A DNA stretch of 9,081 bases from Polaribacter sp. (GTDB lineage: Bacteria > Bacteroidota > Bacteroidia > Flavobacteriales > Flavobacteriaceae), in the NCBI GenBank assembly GCA_029245665.1, contig JAQWOW010000215.1:1-9081 (forward strand). Direction: 5' to 3'. The notes under the pieces were generated by a model. It ran no database searches and was not told where the DNA came from. It was given only the letters and a program-made list of their open reading frames with translations. Both the position numbers and the translations under genes were made by a program. Positions 1 through 6,501 of this stretch are shown piece by piece; positions within the stretch are counted from its first letter, which is position 1, and each line of letters opens with the position of its first letter.

Positions 1-68
1 GCTTTAGCAGCTACTTTAGAAATTCCTGCATCAGCAGCCATTGCATCGATTAAATCAGACTTGTTCAT
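1..68 (-). CDS. HU-family DNA-binding protein, N-terminal fragment (cut by window edge)
   Basis: Only the first 22 codons and two bases of the next are present. They read MNKSDLIDAMAADAGISKVA and onward. This is the typical start of bacterial HU/IHF proteins: the MNKS-L-ID opening and the helix-turn-helix body that follows. HU proteins are small (about 90 residues) dimeric nucleoid proteins that bend and compact DNA. The ATG at 66-68 has no Shine-Dalgarno sequence before it, as is usual in Bacteroidota. A well-formed promoter lies 57 bases upstream, so the gene is probably transcribed on its own rather than as a tail of the fmt unit. The DNA-binding beta arms lie outside the window, so HU cannot be separated from an IHF-like paralogue here. 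The family call is firm from the N-terminus. Confidence 0.88.
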   Translation of the reverse strand, partial: MNKSDLIDAMAADAGISKVAAK

Positions 69-124
69 AATAAATAGGTTTTAAATTAATTGAATATAGT
101 TTTTTTTAGCTTCAAAAAGCTTAA

Positions 125-155
125 CAAATATAGACGGATTAAGGGTTTACGCAAA
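125..155 (-). promoter_or_regulatory. Predicted Bacteroidota-type promoter for the HU gene
   Basis: Read on the minus strand, TTTG (155-152) is followed after exactly 19 bases by TATATTTG (132-125). This matches the Bacteroidota housekeeping sigma-factor pattern TTTG/TTG, about 19-21 bases, then TAnnTTTG. The -7 element ends 56 bases before the HU start codon, giving a predicted leader of about 50 bases. It is the best promoter match in the window. The match is seen directly; use as a promoter is inferred. Confidence 0.7.
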
Positions 156-179
156 TTTGAGTGCTAAAAAAGCACCTTT

Positions 180-210
180 TTGTTAATAAATGTATGTAAA
201 TTGTTAATAA
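180..210. repeat. Direct repeat TTGTTAATAA, two copies 21 bases apart
   Basis: The ten-base word TTGTTAATAA occurs at 180-189 and again at 201-210, a start-to-start distance of 21 bases, or two helical turns. An inverted partial copy, TTAACAA, lies at 121-127 and overlaps the -7 element of the HU promoter. The repeats sit 25 to 55 bases upstream of the HU -33 element, where an activator could bind. In DNA this AT-rich a chance repeat is quite possible. Confidence 0.3.
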
Positions 211-237
211 GCATAGTTGAAAAATATTAAAATCGTT

Positions 238-256
238 AAAACCTTATTCATAAAGG
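238..256 (-). terminator. Weak candidate intrinsic terminator after fmt
   Basis: Two bases after the fmt stop codon, the minus strand reads CCTTTATGAATAAGG (256-242). This can fold into a six-pair stem with one bulged T and a GA turn, followed by TTTT and then another AT-rich run. Placement directly after the last gene of the unit favours a terminator. The stem is short and the T-run is only four bases, so the call is tentative. Confidence 0.3.
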
Positions 257-258
257 CT

Positions 259-1203
259 TTAAATGAATTTTGCTTCTGTGGAAAAAGTGAACCCATTTAA
301 TAAACTTTTTGCATCCATTTTTCTCTTTCCAGATAATTTGATTTCATCTACAATTATAAATCCATTTTTAACAGCAATCTTAAGTTCTTTTTTTGTAAAA
401 ATGATTTTACCACTGACAAAAGAATGTTTTCTCTTTTCTTTTCTTATGGCATAAATTTTTGTAGATATTTCATCTTCTTCATTTTTAAGAATTGTCCAAG
501 CAGCAGGAAAAGGGTTTAGACCCCTAATTTTATTATAAATATTATCTAAGGAATCCGTCCAATCAATTTTGCAATTTTCAGGGTTTAATTTAGAAGCTGA
601 TTTTTCTTCTAAATTAGGTTGTTTTCTTGTTGAGAAATTTTCAGTTGAAATTAAATCTACTGTTTGTGAAACTAAATTAGCCCCTAAAAACATTAGTTTG
701 TCATGAAGTGTTCCAACAGTTTCATCGCTTTTGATACTTATTTCTTGTTGCAAAATAATTTCTCCTGTGTCAATTTTATCATCAATAAAAAAAGTTGTAA
801 CACCTGTTTTTGTCTCTCCATTTATAATAGCCCAATGAATAGGAGCTGCACCTCTATATTCTGGTAACAGAGAGGCATGTAAATTGAAAGTACCATACTT
901 AGGCATTTTCCATACTATTTTTGGCAACATTCTAAAGGCAACTACAATTTGTAAATCTGCTTCTAAATTTTTAAGCGCTCTATTAAAAACTTCATCTTTT
1001 AAATTTGTAGGTTGCAGTATTGTTAAATTTGTCTCCGAGGCATATTTTTTTACAGCAGATTCATTTAATTTCCTACCTCTCCCTGCAGGTTTATCAGGTG
1101 CTGTAATTACACCAACCACATTATAATTATGCACTACTAAATGTTTTAAAATAGTAACAGCAAACTCTGGAGTTCCCATAAAAACAATGCGTAAGTCTTT
1201 CAT
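259..1203 (-). CDS. fmt: Methionyl-tRNA formyltransferase
   Basis: This cytoplasmic enzyme moves a formyl group from 10-formyltetrahydrofolate to the amino group of Met-tRNA(fMet), making the initiator tRNA for translation. At 314 residues it has the usual full length. The N-terminal Rossmann-like formyltransferase domain (about 4-180) opens with RIVFMGTPEFAV and has the basic loop PDKPAGRGRKL (37-46). The catalytic triad of the family is visible as N107, H109 (in NLHASLLP) and D145 (in DDKIDTGEI). The C-terminal OB-like tRNA-contacting domain (about 205-312) includes IRGLNPFPAAWT (227-238) and the late GKRKMDAKSLLNGF segment. The start codon lies 2 bases after the recQ stop, so fmt is read as the last gene of the ATPase-recQ-fmt unit, probably with translational coupling. 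No promoter of its own was seen. No missing key residue; identification is firm. Confidence 0.97.
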   Translation of the reverse strand: MKDLRIVFMGTPEFAVTILKHLVVHNYNVVGVITAPDKPAGRGRKLNESAVKKYASETNLTILQPTNLKDEVFNRALKNLEADLQIVVAFRMLPKIVWKMPKYGTFNLHASLLPEYRGAAPIHWAIINGETKTGVTTFFIDDKIDTGEIILQQEISIKSDETVGTLHDKLMFLGANLVSQTVDLISTENFSTRKQPNLEEKSASKLNPENCKIDWTDSLDNIYNKIRGLNPFPAAWTILKNEEDEISTKIYAIRKEKRKHSFVSGKIIFTKKELKIAVKNGFIIVDEIKLSGKRKMDAKSLLNGFTFSTEAKFI

Positions 1204-1205
1204 AA

Positions 1206-3098
1206 CTATGAGTTTATTTGGTATTTATTTAGGTGATTTATTTGAATTTTATCGTCTGATAATAATTGACGTAAATGTATTAAAATCTCCCTTTCATTAG
1301 CAATTAAAGAGACACTTATTTCTGAGGATGACAAACTCTTTTTGACTTTTAATAGATGTATTATTTCGAGAGATAGGTTTGGGTTTGGTTTTGAGTTTTC
1401 AGAAATGCAAACATCACAGATGCCACATTTTTTAGTTTTAAATTCATCAAAATAATTCAACACTTGAATACTTCTACAAATTTTGTCATTATTTAAAAAA
1501 GCAATTAAACTATCAGATTTTTTCTTCTTCTGAATTATAAATTGTTTCAATTCTTTTGAGAATCTATTTACCGTGTAATCATCTTCCCTTGGAAGTAGAA
1601 AAAGAAGGTCTACTTTATTTTTAACAGGAGTGTATTCAATGATATTGTCATTTTGTAAATACGCTAAATTTGAGGCAACCTGCTTTGTTGTAATTCCATT
1701 TTTCTTTGCAATATAAAACTCATCAATCTTAACTTCTTGCTCAAATAAGCCCGCGTATGATCTTAAAATTGAATTGGTAAACTTTTTTATAATTGTATTT
1801 TGATTGAGATAATTTAAAACTGTTTTACTACTTACAATAAAACGTAAAGTAGATTTTTTATTGTAGTGGTTATTGATTTCTAGTATGCCGCTGTTTGAAA
1901 GCATTTTAATAGCCGTATCTACCTTTGAGACCGAAAAATTATATTTTTCAGAAAATTCTAAAAGATTAAAAGGATGAGGGTTTTCATTAAATTCTCCTAA
2001 AGAAATTGTGAAATTCTGATATAGTTTTTTAAGGATTTCTTTTATATCTTTTAAGGTCAATTGGGTTTTTTCTAACCTTTCTTTAAATAATAACGTATCA
2101 TTTTTATTAAACAATAAAACTGCAAATGATTTTTTTTGATCCCTACCAGCTCTTCCCGTTTCTTGTACATAATTTTCGATACTAGAGGGTAAATCTAAAT
2201 GGATAACTAAGCCCACATTTGCTTTGTCTATTCCCATACCAAAGGCATTTGTAGCTACGATAATTGGCGTTTTTTCGGTCATCCAGTTTTCAAAAGAAAT
2301 ATTTTTTTCAATGGATGACATTCCACCGTGATAAAATGAGCTTTTAAAATTTTTTGAATTTAAAAAAGTAGCAATTTGTTCTGTTTTTTTTCTCGAATTA
2401 ACGTAGACAATTGCTGGTTTTTTTGTTTTGGTGAAAATTTGAATTAACCGCTGTAATTTATCTTCAATTGTAAATATTTGATAGGCTAAATTTTTTCTAA
2501 GAAATGATTTTCTAAAAACTTTAGGTTCTTTTAAATCAAGATTTTTAGTAATGTCTCTTATAACTTTTTTATTTGCAGTTGCTGTTAAAGCAATAAAATT
2601 AACATTGGCCTTTAACTCTTTTAAAATTCTAATATTTCTGTAAGAAGGTCTGAAATCGTGCCCCCATTCAGAGATACAATGCGCTTCGTCAATAGCAATT
2701 AAATTGATCGCTAATTCTTTTATTTTTTGTTGTATAAAATAAGATTGAAGTCTTTCTGGAGAAATATATAAAAATTTAAAGCCCCCAAATTTAATATTAT
2801 CAAATAAGGTAATGAGTTCATCCTGACTTTTCCTAGAAGGAATGTGAATTGCTTTAATTCCTCTTTTGTTTAAGTTTTCTACTTGATCTTGCATTAGGGC
2901 AATTAAGGGAGATATAACGATGCAAACACCTTCTTTTGATAAAGCTGGAATTTGAAAACAAATTGATTTCCCTCCTCCTGTAGGAAGCAATGCAATGACA
3001 TCATTTTGTTCTAAAACGGATGTAATAATTTCTTCTTGTTGGGGTCTAAACTCTGAATAGTTCCAATATTTTTTTAATATTTCTTTTGGTGCAATCAT
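1206..3098 (-). CDS. RecQ-family ATP-dependent DNA helicase (late zinc motif, no HRDC)
   Basis: This is a 3'-5' superfamily 2 DNA helicase for recombination and repair, 630 residues. All core motifs are present: motif 0 RPQQEEI (18-24), Walker A LLPTGGGKS (37-45), motif Ia SPLIALMQDQV (63-73), Walker B/DEAH IDEAHCISEWGHDFRPS (136-152) with the aromatic-rich loop, motif III ALTATA (170-175), motif IV region VYVNSRKKTEQ (231-241), YHGGM (256-260), motif V NAFGMGIDKANVG (284-296) and motif VI YVQETGRAGRDQ (310-321). A RecQ-type zinc cluster (C541, C558, C561, C564; CRSIQVLNYFDE then CGICDVC) lies close to the C-terminus. In E. coli RecQ it sits near residues 380-403, directly after the helicase core. 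Here about 200 residues with winged-helix-like segments separate core and zinc site, and no HRDC domain is seen. It starts within the stop of the upstream ATPase gene (ATGA). It may be the shorter RecQ paralogue rather than the orthologue of E. coli recQ, so no symbol is given. Confidence 0.95.
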   Translation of the reverse strand: MIAPKEILKKYWNYSEFRPQQEEIITSVLEQNDVIALLPTGGGKSICFQIPALSKEGVCIVISPLIALMQDQVENLNKRGIKAIHIPSRKSQDELITLFDNIKFGGFKFLYISPERLQSYFIQQKIKELAINLIAIDEAHCISEWGHDFRPSYRNIRILKELKANVNFIALTATANKKVIRDITKNLDLKEPKVFRKSFLRKNLAYQIFTIEDKLQRLIQIFTKTKKPAIVYVNSRKKTEQIATFLNSKNFKSSFYHGGMSSIEKNISFENWMTEKTPIIVATNAFGMGIDKANVGLVIHLDLPSSIENYVQETGRAGRDQKKSFAVLLFNKNDTLLFKERLEKTQLTLKDIKEILKKLYQNFTISLGEFNENPHPFNLLEFSEKYNFSVSKVDTAIKMLSNSGILEINNHYNKKSTLRFIVSSKTVLNYLNQNTIIKKFTNSILRSYAGLFEQEVKIDEFYIAKKNGITTKQVASNLAYLQNDNIIEYTPVKNKVDLLFLLPREDDYTVNRFSKELKQFIIQKKKKSDSLIAFLNNDKICRSIQVLNYFDEFKTKKCGICDVCISENSKPNPNLSLEIIHLLKVKKSLSSSEISVSLIANEREILIHLRQLLSDDKIQINHLNKYQINS

Positions 3099-3664
3099 AA
3101 ATCACAGGAGAGTGAATTAATAATGAAATTTGTTCTGTCCTTTATGGAGCCAAAAGGTACGTTAATAATAGTATAACCAAGATCTAAATAGGCTTTCATT
3201 AAAAAAACATCAATTTCAACAGTTTCTTCAAATGACTCATAACGTTCATTATCTTTTTTATGAATTTCTTTCCAGGGAGAAAAGTGAAAAATTTTATCGT
3301 ATTTGTAGTGTTTGCTTTTTTCTTTAAAAGATGAAGGGTATTCAGTTTTAAAATAATCCATATAGGCATGAATATCCGGAATTCCTCTATCAAAAAAAAC
3401 AATTTCAGATTTAGACTTATTGGCTTCCAAATATTGTTGTTCTCTGCCCTTTAATACCATTTCACTAAACAATAGTGGTTTGTTTAAGAACAATTGATCT
3501 ATTCCTTTTTGTCGAGCATTTAAAATTACCTCTCTAGAAACTTCGGGGAAGCACTCATATGCTAACTTCATCAATTCATTTAAAACTGAAGTTTTTCCTG
3601 TTCCTGGCCCACCAATTAAAAGATTTTTTTGCTGCATCTCACAAAAATAATTTATTCCCTTCAT
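3095..3664 (-). CDS. AAA_28-type P-loop ATPase / nucleotide-kinase-like protein
   Basis: A 189-residue cytoplasmic P-loop NTPase of unknown function, resembling the AAA_28 predicted-ATPase family. Visible motifs are Walker A GGPGTGKTS (18-26), a Walker-B/DRG-type segment VFFDRGIPD (89-97) as in small nucleotide and metabolite kinases, and ERYESFEE (140-147), which could supply a lid arginine (R141). The protein is a single domain with no transmembrane or DNA-binding segment. A second Met at residue 10 (3635-3637) would give MQQKNLLIGGPGTGKT, closer to the usual short lead before Walker A in this family, so the true protein may be 180 residues; neither start has a clear ribosome site. The stop overlaps the recQ start as ATGA, giving a coupled ATPase-recQ-fmt unit. 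Substrate unknown: a small-molecule kinase is at least as likely as a mechanical ATPase. Confidence 0.85.
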   Translation of the reverse strand: MKGINYFCEMQQKNLLIGGPGTGKTSVLNELMKLAYECFPEVSREVILNARQKGIDQLFLNKPLLFSEMVLKGREQQYLEANKSKSEIVFFDRGIPDIHAYMDYFKTEYPSSFKEKSKHYKYDKIFHFSPWKEIHKKDNERYESFEETVEIDVFLMKAYLDLGYTIINVPFGSIKDRTNFIINSLSCDL

Positions 3665-3681
3665 AAAACTAATTTTTAATG

Positions 3682-3689
3682 TAATTTTG
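3682..3689 (+). promoter_or_regulatory. Candidate -7 element for the DUF493-surA-moxR unit
   Basis: TAATTTTG fits the Bacteroidota -7 pattern TAnnTTTG and ends 40 bases before the DUF493 start codon, inside the short divergent spacer. No TTG is found at the proper upstream distance, so the -33 half is missing or poor. It is the only good plus-strand match in this spacer, hence the tentative call as the promoter of the five-gene unit. Confidence 0.45.
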
Positions 3690-3729
3690 TGTTCCTTGAT
3701 TCGTAATTAATTTAAAAGAAAATTTTTTT

Positions 3730-4011
3730 ATGAGTAATAATAAAGATTTCTATGCAAATTTAAAAGCACAATTAGATGATACTACAATCTTTCCTGCTGA
3801 TTATATGTATAAATTTATTGTTCCTACAGATTTTAATCAGGTTCAAGAGGTTGAAGAGTTATTTAACAACTCTGGAGCTATTATCAATAAAAAAAAATCA
3901 AAAACAGGAAAATATATTAGTGTTTCTATCGTATTAAAAATAGAAAGTTCAACCAAAGTAATTTCATATTACAAAAAAGCACAGAAAATTAAAGGAATAA
4001 TTTCGTTATAA
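3730..4011 (+). CDS. DUF493 / YbeD-like small protein
   Basis: A 93-residue cytoplasmic protein of the DUF493 (YbeD) family, a small alpha-beta fold resembling ACT-type regulatory domains. Family features seen are the PADYMYKFIVP segment (23-33), the following helix with acidic residues (38-45), the KSKTGKYISVSIVLKIES strand pair (56-73), and a final helix and turn ending GIISL. No catalytic residues, signal peptide or membrane segment are present. The molecular role of the family is not settled; E. coli YbeD lies near lipoate-synthesis genes, but no such gene is seen here. It is the first gene of the plus-strand unit, 65 bases from the divergent ATPase gene and 10 bases before the first isomerase gene. 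A tie to protein secretion is not supported by anything in its sequence. Confidence 0.88.
   Translation: MSNNKDFYANLKAQLDDTTIFPADYMYKFIVPTDFNQVQEVEELFNNSGAIINKKKSKTGKYISVSIVLKIESSTKVISYYKKAQKIKGIISL
3755..3787 (-). promoter_or_regulatory. Candidate promoter for the ATPase-recQ-fmt unit, inside DUF493
   Basis: On the minus strand TTG (3787-3785) is followed after 22 bases by TAAATTTG (3762-3755), within the TTG-17/23-TAnnTTTG pattern of Bacteroidota. It lies inside the first codons of the divergent DUF493 gene and would give a leader of about 80 bases before the ATPase start at 3664. AT-rich sequence makes such matches common, so confidence is modest. Confidence 0.35.
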
Positions 4012-4021
4012 TTAATAGTTT

Positions 4022-5659
4022 ATGAAAAAAATAGTTTTAGTATTTGTTTTAAGTTTTTCAGTATCAGTATTTTCTCAGAAGAGAGATAAAACGCTAATCA
4101 CTATTGATGGTGAAAAAATAACAGTTTCAGAATTTAAAAGAACTTATGAAAAAAACTTGGACGTTATTGAAAGTCAAGATTCTAAAAACCTTATCAATAA
4201 TTTAGACTTGTTTATAAATTTTAAGTTAAAGGTGAAAGAAGCTTATGCACTTAAATTAGATACGCTTTCGTCTTACAAAAAAGAAATAGAGACCTACAAA
4301 AACCAACTTTCCGCACCTTATTTACAAGATACCACATTCCTAGGGCAATTGGTGAAAGATGCTTATTTTAGGACAAAAAATGAAGTAAAAGCAAAGCATA
4401 TTTTAATAAGAATGAAAAAAGATGCTTTGCCAAAAGATACTTTGATAGCCTATACTAAAATAATTAAATTGAGAGACCGAATAATTGCTGGTGAGGATTT
4501 TGAAGCAATTGCTACGCAGTTTTCTGAAGATAAATCTGCTCGAAATGACTCAAAAACAGGAAGAAAAGGAAATGAAGGTAATTTAGGCTATTTTTCAGCA
4601 TTTAGAATGGTATACCCCTTTGAGGTTGCAGCATATTCTACAAAAGTTGGTCAAATCTCTATGCCTTTTAAAACTCAATACGGTTATCATATAATGAAAG
4701 TTGATGCTGTAAGAGAATCTAAAGGAGAAATTGAAGCTGCACATATTTTAATCAGAGATACTTCAGTTAAAGGCAAACAAAAGATAGATAGTATTTATGA
4801 TAAATTGAATCGTAATGAGAAGTTTGAGGATTTAGCGAAACAGTATTCTGAGGATCCAGGTTCAAAAAATAATGGTGGTAAATTAGGGAAGTTTGGTTCA
4901 GGAAGAATGGTAAAGCCCTTTTCAGACGCAGCATTTGGCTTAGAAAATATAAATGACTTTTCCGAACCTTTTAAAACAGATTTTGGTTGGCATATTGTAA
5001 AGTTACTTAAAAAGCATCCTGTAAAATCTTTTGAAGAAATGAAAATGGATTTAAAGAAAAAAGTAAAAAATAATTCTAGAATGCAATTGTCAAAAAAAGC
5101 AGTTGTAAATAAATTAAAAAAACAATATTCAATAATAGAAAATGAAGAAGCAAAAATTATTTTAAACAAAAAAAATATAAGAACAGTTTCTAAAGATTCT
5201 TTGCAAGGTACAATCATCACTATAAATAATAAGAATATTTCTCAAGAAGAGTTTGTCAATTATATTAAGAATAGAAGAAACTTGCCAATTTTTAAACTTT
5301 TTGAAAACTTTAAAGATGAGCAAATTATGGAGTATTACAAAGAGAATTTAATCCACACAGAACCAGAGTATGCCTATATTCTTAATGAATATCAAGATGG
5401 ATTATTGCTTTTCGAGTTAATGCAAGAAAAAATTTGGAGCGCTTCATCTAAAGACACACTTGGTTTAAAAAAATATTTTACAACCAACTCCAAGAAGTAT
5501 AAGAGTGATGATTTAAAAAGTGTCAAAGGTCAGGTTATGAATGACTATCAAAATTTCTTAGATAAAAGTTGGATAGAAGAATTAAGAAATAAGAGTGAAA
5601 TTAAAGTTGATAAAAGACAATTTAAAAAGTTAATTAAATTCTACGAAGAAAAAGAATGA
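4022..5659 (+). CDS. Secreted peptidyl-prolyl cis-trans isomerase with two parvulin domains
   Basis: A 545-residue periplasmic folding factor. Residues 1-18 form a signal peptide (MKK, then a hydrophobic stretch ending SVFSQ). A SurA-like N-terminal helical part (about 24-118) is followed by two parvulin (PpiC-type) domains. The first (about 122-230) has VKAKHILIR, a long loop with FSEDKSARND, LGYFSAFRMVYPFE and YGYHIMKV. The second (about 237-330) has IEAAHILIR, YSEDPGSKNNGGKLGKF, RMVKPFSDAAF and FGWHIVKL. Both retain the HIL, LG-F, M-PF and GxHI signature elements. The C-terminal part (335-545) is charged and helical. Bacteroidota relatives that I recall run to about 650 residues; this one is shorter, with the shortening apparently near 494-500. 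It starts 10 bases after DUF493, and its stop overlaps the next start as ATGA. Likely substrates are outer-membrane and secreted proteins, by analogy with SurA/PpiD. Confidence 0.92.
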   Translation: MKKIVLVFVLSFSVSVFSQKRDKTLITIDGEKITVSEFKRTYEKNLDVIESQDSKNLINNLDLFINFKLKVKEAYALKLDTLSSYKKEIETYKNQLSAPYLQDTTFLGQLVKDAYFRTKNEVKAKHILIRMKKDALPKDTLIAYTKIIKLRDRIIAGEDFEAIATQFSEDKSARNDSKTGRKGNEGNLGYFSAFRMVYPFEVAAYSTKVGQISMPFKTQYGYHIMKVDAVRESKGEIEAAHILIRDTSVKGKQKIDSIYDKLNRNEKFEDLAKQYSEDPGSKNNGGKLGKFGSGRMVKPFSDAAFGLENINDFSEPFKTDFGWHIVKLLKKHPVKSFEEMKMDLKKKVKNNSRMQLSKKAVVNKLKKQYSIIENEEAKIILNKKNIRTVSKDSLQGTIITINNKNISQEEFVNYIKNRRNLPIFKLFENFKDEQIMEYYKENLIHTEPEYAYILNEYQDGLLLFELMQEKIWSASSKDTLGLKKYFTTNSKKYKSDDLKSVKGQVMNDYQNFLDKSWIEELRNKSEIKVDKRQFKKLIKFYEEKE

Positions 5660-6501
5660 AGTCACTAATTGCCTCGTGTTGTCTTATTTTTTTAATTTCT
5701 TGTGATCTTTTTGATGTTCAGGAAAAACAGCGAACGAATAACGAAATTCTTGCCATAGTTAATACGGAGAAATTTTTTAAAAAGGATTTAACAATTCTTT
5801 TACCTCAAAATATTAATAAAATAGATAGTCAACTTTTAGTTAAAAGCTATATACAAGATTGGGCAATTAAAAAACTATTACTTGAAAAAGCTGAAAATAA
5901 CAGCTCTTTAGAAACGGTTAATCAAATAGATGATTTGGTAAAAGATTATAAAGAAAGTCTATTGATAAATAATTATAAAGAGCAACTTGTAAAGCAAAAA
6001 TTAGATACAATAGTAACCGAAAAGGAGCTCGAAGAGTATTATTTATTAAATAAAGAAAATTTTAAATTAAACGAAGAGTTAGTTAAAATAAAATTCCTTC
6101 ATATAGACAATACTATAAACGATAAAAAAGAAATTTTAAAGCTCTTTAAATCTGATGACATTTTAGATTTAGAAGAATTAGAAAAACAAGAATTAAGCTT
6201 CAAGTTTCATCAATTTAACGACTCCACTTGGACACAATTAGATAACGTTTTGTTAAAACTTCCTTTTTCAAAAGAAAAACTGTTAAAAAAAACAAAATTC
6301 ATTCAAAAGCAAGATTCAATAGGTTTATATTTGGTCGCTATTAAAGATGTCTTAGAACTAAAATCTATTGCACCTTTGAGCTATGTAATACCTACAATAG
6401 AACAGATGATTTTACACAAACGTAAAATTCAATTAATAAGAGATATTGAAAAAATAATAATTAAAGATGCAATACAAAACAACAATTTCAAAATATATTA
6501 G
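5656..6501 (+). CDS. Lipoprotein, SurA-like with degenerate parvulin region
   Basis: A 281-residue predicted lipoprotein. The signal peptide ends in a lipobox, LISC, with acylated cysteine C16 and aspartate at +2. A helical SurA-N-like part follows (about 29-130: ILAIVNTEKFFKKDLTILLP, then long charged helices and EKELEEYYLLNKENF, the segment that precedes parvulin domains in this superfamily). Residues 143-232 look like a shortened parvulin remnant: VKIKFLHI resembles the first strand (K-x-HILI), and IGLYLVAIKDV resembles the last (G-x-H-x-x-K-V). The glycine-rich LG-F and M-PF core is not recognisable, so isomerase activity is doubtful and a chaperone or scaffold role is more likely. It overlaps both neighbours: ATGA at its start, and 35 bases with the surA-like gene at its end. 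It probably acts with them at a periplasmic membrane face. The function is inferred from context and weak similarity. Confidence 0.8.
   Translation: MKSLIASCCLIFLISCDLFDVQEKQRTNNEILAIVNTEKFFKKDLTILLPQNINKIDSQLLVKSYIQDWAIKKLLLEKAENNSSLETVNQIDDLVKDYKESLLINNYKEQLVKQKLDTIVTEKELEEYYLLNKENFKLNEELVKIKFLHIDNTINDKKEILKLFKSDDILDLEELEKQELSFKFHQFNDSTWTQLDNVLLKLPFSKEKLLKKTKFIQKQDSIGLYLVAIKDVLELKSIAPLSYVIPTIEQMILHKRKIQLIRDIEKIIIKDAIQNNNFKIY

Noticed and set aside
161..181. Hairpin GTGCT-AAAAA-AGCAC followed by a T-run on the plus strand
   Set aside because: The five-pair stem with T-tail would terminate plus-strand transcription, but no plus-strand gene leads into it. On the minus strand it lacks a T-tail and sits just upstream of the HU promoter, so a terminator role is unsupported.
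884..1126. Open frame on the plus strand opposite fmt
   Set aside because: It lies wholly antisense to the well-conserved fmt coding sequence, resembles no family, and has no promoter or start context; it is a shadow of the real gene.
3642..3649. TATTTTTG on the minus strand as a -7 element for the ATPase gene
   Set aside because: It fits TAnnTTTG, but no TTG lies at the right distance upstream, and the predicted start would fall at or past the second Met codon of the ATPase gene.
4380..5010. The two similar parvulin stretches as a recent DNA-level tandem duplication
   Set aside because: The similarity is at the protein-motif level only (HILIR, SED, LG-F, M-PF, G-HI); the nucleotide sequences have diverged, so this is the old double-domain architecture of the family.
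4795..5220. 141-codon open frame on the minus strand opposite the first parvulin gene
   Set aside because: It covers the second parvulin domain in antisense, with Phe/Ser-rich composition typical of reversed Lys/Glu-rich coding sequence. No independent support.
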